DNA of 64,000 nt from Lachnospiraceae bacterium UBA1818 (lineage in GTDB: Bacteria; Bacillota; Clostridia; Lachnospirales; Lachnospiraceae): contig CAJFQZ010000008.1 of the NCBI GenBank assembly GCA_904419285.1, positions 62,001 to 126,000 of the forward strand. Direction: 5' to 3'. A model generated the notes under the pieces. It had not been told where the DNA came from. It ran no database searches and saw only the letters and a program-made list of their open reading frames with translations. Below, in pieces: positions 1 to 9,922 of this stretch; position 1 is the stretch's first letter, and every line of letters starts with the position of its first letter. A program made the position numbers and the translations under genes.

Positions 1-73
1 GCCCGGTGCCCTTCATTGCCAGTTCGTCAGTATACATTATATCCCGGAATCCTGCGCTTTATCCTTCCAGATC

Positions 74-92
74 CCCGCCGGGCGGCTTTTTT
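74..92 (+). terminator. Rho-independent terminator, plus strand
   Basis: A short GC hairpin (CCGC, 3-base loop, GCGG at 75-85) is followed directly by C and six T at 87-92. It would end a plus-strand gene lying before the window. The stem is short, so confidence is moderate. The remaining bases of 1-182 show no convincing gene. Confidence 0.45.
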
Positions 93-182
93 CAGAGAAT
101 TCTGTTCTCATGTTCTTAAAAATCCCGTTTCCGGAATGGTCTCTGTAAAAGATCCTGCCGGACTTTATCAGAGAAAGCAGAA

Positions 183-208
183 AGGCTGCCGCTTTGACAC
201 GGCAGCCT
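183..208 (-). terminator. Terminator of gdhA
   Basis: A nine-base-pair stem (AGGCTGCCG against CGGCAGCCT) with an eight-base loop begins 19 bases past the gdhA stop. On the minus strand it is followed by a T-rich stretch (TTCTGCTTTC), so it fits an intrinsic terminator with a poor U tract. Confidence 0.6.
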
Positions 209-226
209 GATCTTTTAGGATCTTGT

Positions 227-1567
<1,341 letters not shown>

Positions 1568-1579
1568 CTACCTCCTAAG

Positions 1580-1634
1580 TTAAAAATAAGCGGGTAGATA
1601 TTCTGCCCGCTCTCTCGACATCATTGTCTACCCG
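1580..1634 (-). promoter_or_regulatory. gdhA leader with competing hairpins, attenuator-like
   Basis: The leader RNA contains an 8-base arm CGGGTAGA (1634-1627) that pairs exactly with TCTACCCG (1598-1591). A second, internal arm GCGGG (1610-1606) pairs with the same CCCGC segment (1594-1590), and this shorter hairpin is followed by TTATTTTT. The two pairings exclude each other, as in attenuators. The function is inferred; no known riboswitch was recognised. Confidence 0.4.
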
Positions 1635-1637
1635 TAT

Positions 1638-1666
1638 ATTTTAAAAGGAAAATGAAGTAATGTCAA
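1638..1666 (-). promoter_or_regulatory. Sigma-A promoter of gdhA
   Basis: TTGACA (1666-1661), a 17-base spacer and TAAAAT (1643-1638) form a near-consensus housekeeping promoter. The predicted transcript start is near 1631, which places the leader hairpin at the very 5' end. From here to the rpsU terminator at 1847 nothing further was recognised. Confidence 0.8.
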
Positions 1667-1846
1667 TCAAAAGTTTCATTATTTCACAGTTTTAGCACTT
1701 TATTTTGTTAAATTTGCATGAAAGTTCATTCCGGAATTGCAGATCCGGCAGATTCAGTATCTGTTTTCTGTCTGTATAAACACACGCCGGAAATCCCGAA
1801 GCTGATCCTCGTTCTGCGGTGTCATGGTCATCCGCTGATAAAAGTA

Positions 1847-1876
1847 AAGCAGGATACCGTCTCCGGTATCCTGCTT
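1847..1876 (-). terminator. Terminator of rpsU
   Basis: A perfect 12-base-pair stem (AAGCAGGATACC against GGTATCCTGCTT) with a six-base loop lies 12 bases after the rpsU stop and is followed by TTACTTTTATC on the minus strand. Confidence 0.8.
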
Positions 1877-1887
1877 GTCTGCACATA

Positions 1888-2064
1888 TTAGTTATATTTA
1901 CGTTTTCTAGCAGCTTCAGATTTTTTCTTACGTCTTACGCTTGGCTTCTCATAGTGTTCCCTTTTGCGGATCTCCTGCTGAATGCCAGCTTTAGCACAGC
2001 TTCTTTTGAATCTGCGTAAAGCGCTGTCTAACGTCTCGTTTTCTTTAACGATTACATTTGACAT
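1888..2064 (-). CDS. rpsU: 30S ribosomal protein S21
   Basis: This 58-residue, very basic protein is S21 of the small ribosomal subunit, which acts near the anti-Shine-Dalgarno region of 16S rRNA. It starts [20 protein letters not shown] and ends in a lysine/arginine-rich tail ([15 protein letters not shown]), both typical of the family, and the length is normal. The start is fixed by GGAGGGG eight bases upstream. It has its own promoter (2129-2157) and terminator (1847-1876), so it is an independent unit. Many Firmicutes place rpsU elsewhere, next to yqeY, so its solitary position beside gdhA is not diagnostic. Confidence 0.95.
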   Translation of the reverse strand: MSNVIVKENETLDSALRRFKRSCAKAGIQQEIRKREHYEKPSVRRKKKSEAARKRKYN

Positions 2065-2128
2065 ATCCCCTCCAGTCTTGTATTGTGCATCATACGACTG
2101 TTCGGGTATATTTATTGCACTACAAATG

Positions 2129-2156
2129 ATTATAGCATATTTTTCATCTCCGTCAA
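2129..2156 (-). promoter_or_regulatory. Sigma-A promoter of rpsU
   Basis: TTGACG (2156-2151), a 16-base spacer and TATAAT (2134-2129) preceded by TGC, giving an extended -10 element. This leaves an untranslated leader of about 58 bases before the rpsU start. Confidence 0.7.
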
Positions 2157-2197
2157 CTGTTTTTTCCCGAAAAATCGCGTGATTTTCGAGAAAAAGC

Positions 2198-4519
2198 CTA
2201 TTTCAGCGGACATTTACCCGGGCAGAATCCGCTCAACGCGCCGCCCTGATCCCATTTTTTCTTCCCTATGCACAGCATTACAGCGGGGATCAGGAGAAAT
2301 ATTCCCCATTCCGCCGGACCGAATCCCACGCATGAGCGCTGAAAGCCGCTTAATATCTGCACATGCGCCGCAGCAAACGCAAGTTCATTTTTGATCAGGT
2401 TCACAAGCGGGTTCTCATATCCCATCCCACCAATATAGCTCAGGCAGAGAGGAAGGATCAGAAGAAGAATGCCGGCAAAGATATTCTGGGCAGGCTGCTG
2501 AAGGATCTGCGCCAGGAATCCGATGATGATCCCGAGATACGCCCCGATCAGGACGCGCACCGCCACAGTCAGCACCATGTAGGCAGCGATCGGAAGATCG
2601 AATGCCGCATGGGCAAGCTCCGGCACGGACCGGATCGAGTATGCTCCGTCAGCGATCCCATATCTGATAAAGTATTCCGCATATACGGGGCACCATACTG
2701 CCGCCCCGTAGAGCGCGCCCAGTCCTGCCGCTGCAGACATCTTTCCAGGATAGATCCGCCTTCCTGCCGGAGTTGAAGCAAACAGCCGGTCCATTCCCTT
2801 CCCTGTATCCTGCCAGAACAGCGGAGACAAGGACAGCGTAAGCGCAAGGCAGAGGATCAGCATCCGCACAGACTCCGTCTGTCTGTCAGAAAAAAACGTC
2901 TCCTGCCGCCTAAGATCAACGATTCCCAGCTGCTCTCCCCGGGTCTCCGACAGGGAAAGCACCTGGTCGTACAGGTGCTCCGCTGCCTTTCTTTCCGCTT
3001 CTTCTGCGAAATCCCCGTTCTCATACATCTCCTTGATCCGCCCGGCCTTTTCTTCCGTGTAATCGCCGCCGTACGCATTGATAAACTGCCCGTAATAAAA
3101 GTCATCAGGCGTGAGATTCTCCTCCGCCAGGCTGAAACTGCTCCACGGCAGGATCAGTACCGTCAGCGCAATGATCCAGCCTTTCTGATCGGCCAGCAGT
3201 TTTCTCCATTCGCCAAGAAAGATCCCGGTCGGCAGTCTCCGCTGCTTCCGCCTGCAGATCCGCTTCCGAATCTCCTCCCCCGGAAAACGGATACGAATCT
3301 CAGTGCTCCATACAAGAAGGACTGCCGCAGAACAGAGTCCGCCCAGAACCAAAGTGAAAATAACTGCTGCACTCAACAGGGAAAACGGGACGGAAAACAG
3401 ATTCCGGTTCTGATAGTTTCCCAGGATCTGCTTCATATCAAAGATCCCCACCGGATTCAGATAGCGGAACAGCTTCACCGCCGGCGAATCCGGCACAAGG
3501 AACCAGAGGAAGAACGATGCCGCGGTCACTCCTGCGAAGAAAAGCCATGCCGTTTTCCCGCCGCCGAATTTTACACAGAAGAACTGACATACCGATGCAC
3601 TCAGAAGCGCCGCCAGAATTTTCCCCGCCAGATAAAGGAGCAGATAGGTTCCCACCGTGCAGGGAAATGCCACATTCCGAAACGCCGCGATCCCCTGTAC
3701 ATATGCCCCCAGATTTTCTGCTCCTGTAAGGACCGCCGTCTGGAGCAGGTTTCCTCCATAGAGCAGCGCCGCTGACAGTGCCGCCGTCAGCCACACTGCA
3801 GTGAGCTGTGCAAAACGCAGGGCAGTCCTGCCTGCCGGAGCAGTATGGATCAGGTTTCCCATACCGCTGTCATGATCAAATCCGAACAGCCGGAAGCAGA
3901 ACAGACAGATCATTACAATACACAGGATATCTGTAAGATAGAAGTTCTGCATAGGCTCCAGATAACGTCCATCAGCCGGCGTCACCTCAAGCTCCTTCAC
4001 ATCTGCAAAATCCTCCACCGTCTTCCGGATGTTTGCAGCAGAAAACCTGCTGTTCTCAAAGATCGGAACGCCCAGCATCGCTTCCGCCCGGCTTTCCATC
4101 TCGTCAACAAAGGAACCATACTCTGCGGCAGAAGCATATTCTGTCATGATCTGTCCCAGCGCGGCAGATTCCGCATACAGCTCTTCCGGCTCCATTTCCA
4201 GATAATCTGTATTCCGGAACCGCTCGGTCACAGCTTTTTTCTCTTCTTCTGTCATTACATCAGGCGCGCCAAGATATGTCATCAGCAAACCATAGTCTGC
4301 GGTCTGCTCTTCCAGATACTGCTGCTTCTCTTCTATGGATCCTCCCTGCTCTTCCGCCTTCTCCCGCCAGATTTTCTCATATTCCATCTGTTCCGCGGAC
4401 GGGATACGGGGGATCATTCCCACGTAAAATACTGCCGCGTTCAGCAGGATCAGAAGGAGTGCAAAATATTTTATATTTCCGAAAAAGACTTTTCTCAGCT
4501 CAAATCGGATCAGCTTCAT
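2198..4519 (-). CDS. ABC-2-type transporter permease, double-length
   Basis: A 773-residue integral membrane protein that I read as the permease of an ABC exporter. It starts [15 protein letters not shown], the usual cytoplasmic lead into the first membrane segment of ABC-2 permeases. Two halves look alike: [20 protein letters not shown] (about residue 214) corresponds to [20 protein letters not shown] (about 560), each followed by a run of membrane helices, and each half has a large helical extracellular loop. It therefore probably carries both permease domains on one chain. Its start overlaps the original stop of the upstream ATPase gene by ATGA, so the two were translationally coupled. The reading frame is intact although the ATPase is broken. 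Substrate unknown; bacitracin- or lantibiotic-type resistance exporters are the nearest guess. Confidence 0.75.
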   Translation of the reverse strand: MKLIRFELRKVFFGNIKYFALLLILLNAAVFYVGMIPRIPSAEQMEYEKIWREKAEEQGGSIEEKQQYLEEQTADYGLLMTYLGAPDVMTEEEKKAVTERFRNTDYLEMEPEELYAESAALGQIMTEYASAAEYGSFVDEMESRAEAMLGVPIFENSRFSAANIRKTVEDFADVKELEVTPADGRYLEPMQNFYLTDILCIVMICLFCFRLFGFDHDSGMGNLIHTAPAGRTALRFAQLTAVWLTAALSAALLYGGNLLQTAVLTGAENLGAYVQGIAAFRNVAFPCTVGTYLLLYLAGKILAALLSASVCQFFCVKFGGGKTAWLFFAGVTAASFFLWFLVPDSPAVKLFRYLNPVGIFDMKQILGNYQNRNLFSVPFSLLSAAVIFTLVLGGLCSAAVLLVWSTEIRIRFPGEEIRKRICRRKQRRLPTGIFLGEWRKLLADQKGWIIALTVLILPWSSFSLAEENLTPDDFYYGQFINAYGGDYTEEKAGRIKEMYENGDFAEEAERKAAEHLYDQVLSLSETRGEQLGIVDLRRQETFFSDRQTESVRMLILCLALTLSLSPLFWQDTGKGMDRLFASTPAGRRIYPGKMSAAAGLGALYGAAVWCPVYAEYFIRYGIADGAYSIRSVPELAHAAFDLPIAAYMVLTVAVRVLIGAYLGIIIGFLAQILQQPAQNIFAGILLLILPLCLSYIGGMGYENPLVNLIKNELAFAAAHVQILSGFQRSCVGFGPAEWGIFLLIPAVMLCIGKKKWDQGGALSGFCPGKCPLK

Positions 4520-5102
4520 ACCGTCACCTGCCTTTTATCAAAAAGCGACAGATAGACCTCCTGCAGATTCGGAAAGACTTCGCGTACGCCATACTGCCCC
4601 AGATTCTTACGGACTTCCCTGCCGTCGGCTCATCCAGGATGATGATCCTGGGATCCCCCAGCAGCGCCTGCGCGATGAGCACACGCTGCTTCATGCCTCC
4701 TGAGAATCCGCCCAGCCTGCGCAGCGCATCCTCCTGAAGTCCCACGATCTTCAGGACACGCTCTACCTCCTCCGGGATCTCCTTCCTTTTGAGCTCCTTT
4801 AACACTGCCATATACTCAAGGAACCGTGCAGCGGTGAAGGAATCGTACATTCCCTGACGCTGCGGGACATAGCCCAGAATTTTTTTATACGCCTTTTCAT
4901 TCTCGCGGATCCGCCTGCCATTATAAAGTACCTCTCCCGACGACGCCCTCATACTGCCGGTGATGATCCGGATCATCGTGGACTTTCCCGCTCCGTTGGG
5001 GCCGAGAAGCCCGTATACGCCTGTACCGATCTTGAAGGATACATTTTTCAGTGCCTGCACTTTGCCGTAATTTTTACTCAGTGATCTCACTTCAAGTGCC
5101 AT
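4516..5102 (-). pseudogene. ABC transporter ATP-binding protein, internal deletion
   Basis: The start at 5102 (MALEVRSLSKNYGK) has GGAG nine bases upstream. The N-terminal two thirds are normal: Walker A GPNGAGKST, Q-loop YVPQ, signature FSGGMKQR and Walker B IIILDEPTAG. Directly after DEPTAG (near 4617) the sequence jumps. The open frame continues as unrelated residues and stops at 4524. In the neighbouring frame the bases encode REVFPNLQEVYLSLFDK, a typical C-terminus of these ATPases, ending in a TGA (4518-4516) that overlaps the permease ATG. About 70-100 codons holding the D-loop and switch histidine are missing and the frame is shifted. ATP hydrolysis should be lost. An assembly artefact is possible but less likely. 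Confidence 0.8.
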
Positions 5103-5152
5103 ACGCATCCACTCCATTCCCTATAACAGCAGAAAACTTCTTTGTCGTGCGG

Positions 5153-6366
5153 CTAATAGCTGTAACTGTAATCTGTGTTCGACGGATCGACCCTCAGGAA
5201 CTCTTCTGCCTCCAGTACTTTTCCGCTTCCAAATTCGGACTTATCTATCTTGTAATATATCGCGGAGGACTCACCGTCATTTCCCTCTACGATCATATAG
5301 TCGTCGCTGCCCGGGAAATATAATTAAATGTGCCGCCGGGCTGAAGTACTCTTGCCGCCTCCTCTCCATCATATGTGTAGACGTAAATGTATCGTTCCTC
5401 TTCCGGAAGTGCATTTGCCCCATAATTAATATCAGCCATATAGATATACTGCCCGTCCACCCCTTGAACACTCGCACCTCTGCCAAGGGCAGGATAATCC
5501 TCTTCTGTCAGCTTTTTCTCCTTTTTGCCGTCCTTAGAATACTGATATATCTCATTCACCCACGTCCAATTCTCCGAATTGCTTTCTATATTTTTCGTCG
5601 CGATCACCCTGTCGCTTCCTATTTCAAATCCATTATCCATCTCATCGCAGAATAGTAAAGCTTCGTTTGTCTTGAGATCGATCCTGTAATTAAAGTTCTC
5701 GATATTTTCGGAATAATCCGAAAGCTCGAAATAAAGAAAATCCCCATCATATTCTAATCTGTTTATATATGGGTCCTCTAAATCATGGCTTTCGAAAATA
5801 ATATTCGGCTCTTCTGGATTGCGGATGGGAAATCTAGTGAGAACTGCTTTCACCTCATCCTCTTTATACTGCTTTTCAAAGACTATAATGTCGCCTTTGT
5901 ATATAACAAACTGAAGTCCGCCGCCTTGAGCCCCGGTATATATCTTCTCACGCTCACTTCCATCCAAAGAAACTTTGTATATCGAACATGCCTCATCGCC
6001 CTTCATAGCATCCGCACTGATATAGAGAAATCCATTGTAATACTTAAGATCTGTCTGACTGCCGAAGAACGCATTGCACTCTGTTCTTTTATCTTCCGGT
6101 TCATTTTCGTGCATGCACTCCGGCCTGCTGCATACGACAATCGGATTCTCAAGACTTTTGTCATAAAAATTCAAGAAATTACCGTTAAAGACATAGTATC
6201 CGTCCGGACTCTCTATCATAGGATTCCCACTCATATATGTAAATCCCATCTGGCAGACGGAATACTCGTCCTCGGGCTCATTGTTGTTACTCTTTTCACA
6301 GGCTGTCAGACTAAAAACACATAATAAAACGACTGCTAATTTCAAATCTGATTTGATTCTTTGCAT
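5153..6366 (-). pseudogene. Secreted lipoprotein of the ABC cassette, one-base frameshift
   Basis: The start at 6366 follows AAGGAGG, giving a signal peptide with lipobox LTAC, so cysteine 22 would be lipidated at the outer face of the membrane. The body looks like a bladed, beta-rich periplasmic-type domain with repeated tyrosine-rich strands and a cysteine cluster CSRPECMH followed by a third cysteine, a motif seen in lipoproteins beside clostridial ABC exporters. The frame breaks near 5320-5328: the open frame ends at 5293, while the shifted frame continues for about 55 codons (YFPGSDDYMIVEG and onward) to a TAG at 5155-5153. Loss of one T in an AATTT run would explain it. The gene then lies about 50 bases before the ATPase, consistent with a lipoprotein-ATPase-permease operon. 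Function unknown. Confidence 0.7.
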
Positions 6367-6624
6367 AGGACCTCCTTCCCGCCGCCAATTCAGCAGCATC
6401 ATACTTTTTCCAGTAAAGAACTGAATACAGTCGTATCGATAAGTATCTTAATCTTATATCTGTGTTCTCTCTTTTTCTATATCAAAAAATTAACTTTATG
6501 TATCAATATTGCAACATTTCATAATGACACCTTATTTTTCATATGTTACACAATTTGCAGACAAATATACCATACCCAACCATTTCTTCTTAATTTTTTC
6601 TTTCCTTTTTTTCAGAGAACGTGC
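6367..6624. other. AT-rich intergenic stretch
   Basis: No gene recognised. The stretch separates two divergently transcribed damaged genes. A weak promoter for the lipoprotein gene may lie near 6460-6490 (TTGATA, 17 bases, GATATA), but this match is poor. Confidence 0.3.
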
Positions 6625-6720
6625 TATAATATTTAGGCAATGAGCAACTCTTTGCGTAAGTCCGATTGCGGACTGCGGAAGAGCTGCTTTTTTATTGCAA
6701 AAATATAATTTTCTAGGAGG
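6625..6720 (+). promoter_or_regulatory. Promoter and terminator-like leader of the MFS gene
   Basis: A perfect TATAAT at 6625-6630 has no clear -35 element. Downstream, 6643-6695 folds into a long hairpin: AGCA-CTCTT pairs with AAGAG-TGCT, and an inner AGTCCG pairs with CGGACT across ATTG. It ends in six T at 6688-6693, so it resembles an intrinsic terminator or attenuator. A 22-codon reading frame (6640-6708, MSNSLRKSDCGLRK and onward) runs through the hairpin. It has no Shine-Dalgarno and begins about three bases from the predicted transcript start, so a leader peptide is only a suggestion. AGGAGG at 6715-6720 follows. Confidence 0.5.
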
Positions 6721-6722
6721 AA

Positions 6723-7103
6723 ATGACATGCAGAGTCAACAAGTCGGCGATGCTGATCGCATTTTTGCTGATGGGCCTGTTCCCCAATGTGGTGACCTAC
6801 CTGCTGGCCGCAGTGCTTGCCGGCTTCGGCTTCGGAGGCCTGGAGCCTGCGCTTCAGTCCATGGCGGTCGCGATCGCACCGCCTGAGAGACGAGGCAGCG
6901 CCAACTCCACCTTCCTGTGCGCATATGACATCGGAATCGGTGTGGGCGGCGGAATCGCGGGCGTGCTGATCTCATCCTTCGGCTACAGCCAGATGTTTGT
7001 GATCATGACCGTGTTCAATATTTTATCCGTTGTGATCTATGTGCTGTGGGGACGGAACCATCCGTCATCCTTTACCTACCGCAGGAAACATCATCTGAAT
7101 TGA
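6723..7103 (+). pseudogene. MFS transporter, 3' remnant
   Basis: The 126-codon frame encodes only the last third of a major facilitator superfamily transporter: DRxNK-like RVNKSAMLIAFLLMG, then GFGFGGLEPALQSMAV, the loop APPERRGSANSTF and two more membrane helices ending in a basic tail. The ATG at 6723 lies two bases from AGGAGG, too near for initiation. The well-spaced ATG at 6728 opens a different frame that dies after 52 codons. The simplest reading is a deletion that joined the original promoter, leader and start codon to the interior of the gene, out of frame. It is the only plus-strand protein-coding remnant in the window. Not expected to be functional. Confidence 0.8.
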
Positions 7104-7166
7104 TGCAGACGTTTGCATGCAGCGGCTTCAGTGAAAGCATACTGATCATAATCAGCTGATTTTTCC

Positions 7167-7202
7167 AAAAAGGGAGATGCCTCATCGAGACATCTCCCTT
7201 TT
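7167..7202. terminator. Bidirectional terminator between MFS remnant and alaS
   Basis: A ten-base-pair stem (AAGGGAGATG against CATCTCCCTT) with an 11-base loop, flanked by A-rich sequence on one side and T-rich on the other, so it can end both the plus-strand remnant and minus-strand alaS. Confidence 0.8.
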
Positions 7203-7232
7203 CACATTCCTGTTTCTTTATCTGAACTGTTC

Positions 7233-9872
7233 TTATTTGATCTGTCCTTCCAGCACCTCTGCCGCTTTCTCAAGCGCATCCTTGATGCCTGCCGGATTCT
7301 TTCCTCCGGCCTGCGCCATGTTCGGGCGTCCGCCGCCGCCACCGCCGACGCATCCGGCGATGCCTTTGACAAGATTGCCCGCGTGAGCGCCCTTCTTCAT
7401 CGCGCCCTCTGTCGCGGTCGCCATCAGGCTGACCTTTCCTTCATTGGCGGATGCCAGGACAACGACTCCGTCGCCCAGCTTCTCCTTGAGCTGATCTCCC
7501 AGGTCTCTCAGTCCGTTCATATCTACGCCGTCCACCTCTGCGGCAAGGAGCTTCACGCCTTTTACTTCCTTCACCTGATCCATAACATCGCCGACAGCAT
7601 CCTGTGCCATCCTGCTCTTCAAGCTCTCCACTTCGCTGTGAAGCGCCTTGTTCTCGCTCATCAGATGGGTGATCTTGTCCGCCAGGTTATCCGGCGTCGC
7701 TTTCAGAAGATGTGCCGCATTCTTCAGCTTCTCTTCCAACTCGTCATAGTATTTCATCAGTCCCTCTGAGGTGAGCGCCTCGATCCTGCGGACTCCCGCG
7801 GCAACTCCGGTCTCAGAGATGATCTTAAACGCTGCGATCTCAGAAGTATTCTGCACATGGGTTCCACCGCAGAACTCAATGGAGAAATCTCCCATATTGA
7901 CCACGCGCACGATGTCGCCGTACTTTTCGCCGAACAGCGCCTGCGCGCCTGTCTTTTTCGCCTCTTCGATCGGCATGTTCTTCACGACGACCGGAAGTGC
8001 GGCGGCGATCTTCTCGTTGACGATCTCTTCCACTTTCTTAAGTTCCTCCGGAGTCATGGCGGAGAAATGTGTGAAGTCAAAGCGCAGCCTGTCCTCATTG
8101 ACGCTGGATCCTGCCTGCTCTACGTGAGTTCCAAGCACGGTGCGCAGCGCCTTCTGGAGAAGGTGGGTGGCACTATGGTTTCTTGCGGAGAGAGCGCGCT
8201 TCTTCGCATCCACCTCGAGAGTCACCTTGTCTCCGGTCTTGATCATTCCTTTTGTCATAACGCCTACATGGCCGATCTTGCCGCCGAGGAGCTTCACAGT
8301 ATCCTCCACGCGGAACTCGCCCTCTGCAGTGCGGATGTATCCTGTGTCAGCCTCCTGTCCGCCGCTGGTCGCGTAGAACGGAGTCTCCTGCACGAAGATC
8401 GTTCCCTTCTCTCCGTCGGAGAGAGCATCCACGATCTCTGTCTCTGTAGTCAGGACAGTCACCTCAGACTCGTGGGACAGCCTGTCATATCCGACGAATG
8501 TGCTCGTGACATTCGGATCGATGGACTCGTATACTGTCACGTCGGCTCCCATGTAGTTCGTCACCTCGCGGGCGTCGCGTGCTTTCTTCCGCTGCACTTC
8601 CATGCACTCCCGGAAGCCTTCTTCATCCACGTCCATTCCCTTCTCCTCCAGGATCTCTTTTGTCAGATCCAGCGGGAAACCATAGGTGTCGTACAGGCGG
8701 AACGCATCCTCGCCGCCAAGCGTCTTCGTGCCCTCTGCCTCCATCTTTCCGATCATATCGGACAGAATGCCCAGTCCCTGATCGATGGTCTTATTGAACT
8801 GTTCTTCCTCCTTGGAGATCACCTTGAGGATGAACTCTTTCTTCTCTTCCAGCTCCGGATATCCGTCCTTGGATCCTTCAATCACCGTCTCCGCGAGCTC
8901 CGGCAGGAATCCCTTCTCGATTCCCAGCAGTCTGCCGTGACGGCATGCTCTTCTGAGCAGACGGCGGAGCACATAGCCGCGTCCCTCATTGGAAGGCATG
9001 ATGCCGTCGGAGATCATGAACGTCACGGAACGGATATGGTCTGTGATCACGCGGATCGAGACGTCGGAATTGTATTCCTTTCCGTACTCTGCATCCGCCA
9101 GGCGGCATACATGGTCTCTCAGCGCTTTGATCGTATCCACATCGAAAATGGAATCCACGTCCTGAACGACCGAAGCAAGACGCTCCAGACCCATTCCTGT
9201 ATCAATATTCTTCTGCTCCAGCTCTGTGTAGTTGCCGTTTCCGTCATTGTCGAACTGGGTGAACACATCGTTCCAGATCTCCATGTAGCGGTCGCAGTCG
9301 CATCCTACCGTACAGTCCGGTTTGCCGCATCCGTACTTCTCTCCCCTGTCATAGTATACCTCAGAGCACGGACCGCACGGGCCTGAGCCGTGCTCCCAGA
9401 AGTTGTCCTCCTTACCGAACTTGAAGATCCTCTCCGCCGGGATGCCGATCTTCTTGTTCCAGATCTCGAACGCCTCATCGTCATCCACATAGACGGACGG
9501 GTACAGACGGTCCGGATCCAGACCGACTACCTCTGTGAGGAACTCCCAGGTCCACTGGATTGCCTCTTCCTTGAAATAATCTCCGAAGGAGAAGTTGCCC
9601 AGCATCTCAAAGAACGTGCCGTGGCGCGCTGTCTTTCCTACGTTCTCAATATCGCCTGTGCGGATACATTTCTGGCAGGTGGTGACTCTCCTTCTCGGCG
9701 GGATCTCCTGTCCTGTAAAATATGGTTTCAGGGGTGCCATCCCTGAGTTGATGAGCAGAAGGCTCTTATCATTATGAGGCACTAAAGAAAAGCTCTTGAG
9801 GGCCAGATGTCCCTTGCTCTCGAAGAACTCCAAAAACATTTTTCTCAACTGGTTTACTCCGTATGGCTGCAT
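7233..9872 (-). CDS. alaS: Alanine--tRNA ligase
   Basis: This 879-residue cytoplasmic enzyme charges tRNA-Ala and has the full length of bacterial AlaRS. The class II catalytic core is at the N-terminus (motif 2 region TTCQKCIRTGDIENVGKT, about residues 69-86). The editing domain carries the zinc-type HSATH (about 561) and CGGTH (about 662) motifs. The DHHA1-type C-terminal domain ends with the glycine run GCVGGGGGGRPNMAQAGG. AGGAGG lies seven bases before the ATG. Only 50 bases separate it from the hydrogenase gene upstream, so it is probably transcribed with it. There is no room for a T-box leader there, unlike many Firmicute alaS genes. Confidence 0.97.
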   Translation of the reverse strand: MQPYGVNQLRKMFLEFFESKGHLALKSFSLVPHNDKSLLLINSGMAPLKPYFTGQEIPPRRRVTTCQKCIRTGDIENVGKTARHGTFFEMLGNFSFGDYFKEEAIQWTWEFLTEVVGLDPDRLYPSVYVDDDEAFEIWNKKIGIPAERIFKFGKEDNFWEHGSGPCGPCSEVYYDRGEKYGCGKPDCTVGCDCDRYMEIWNDVFTQFDNDGNGNYTELEQKNIDTGMGLERLASVVQDVDSIFDVDTIKALRDHVCRLADAEYGKEYNSDVSIRVITDHIRSVTFMISDGIMPSNEGRGYVLRRLLRRACRHGRLLGIEKGFLPELAETVIEGSKDGYPELEEKKEFILKVISKEEEQFNKTIDQGLGILSDMIGKMEAEGTKTLGGEDAFRLYDTYGFPLDLTKEILEEKGMDVDEEGFRECMEVQRKKARDAREVTNYMGADVTVYESIDPNVTSTFVGYDRLSHESEVTVLTTETEIVDALSDGEKGTIFVQETPFYATSGGQEADTGYIRTAEGEFRVEDTVKLLGGKIGHVGVMTKGMIKTGDKVTLEVDAKKRALSARNHSATHLLQKALRTVLGTHVEQAGSSVNEDRLRFDFTHFSAMTPEELKKVEEIVNEKIAAALPVVVKNMPIEEAKKTGAQALFGEKYGDIVRVVNMGDFSIEFCGGTHVQNTSEIAAFKIISETGVAAGVRRIEALTSEGLMKYYDELEEKLKNAAHLLKATPDNLADKITHLMSENKALHSEVESLKSRMAQDAVGDVMDQVKEVKGVKLLAAEVDGVDMNGLRDLGDQLKEKLGDGVVVLASANEGKVSLMATATEGAMKKGAHAGNLVKGIAGCVGGGGGGRPNMAQAGGKNPAGIKDALEKAAEVLEGQIK

Positions 9873-9922
9873 ACCTAATCCTCCTCTTTCTCTCCCAGTA
9901 TCAGATATGACATTCTTTCAGC

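Noticed and set aside
7857-9386. 509-codon open frame on the plus strand
   Set aside because: It lies fully opposite alaS and follows its codon pattern. The translation has no family features and there is no ribosome binding site.
9873-9922. T-box leader of alaS
   Set aside because: Only 50 bases separate alaS from the gene before it, too little for a T-box, and no T-box sequence is visible.
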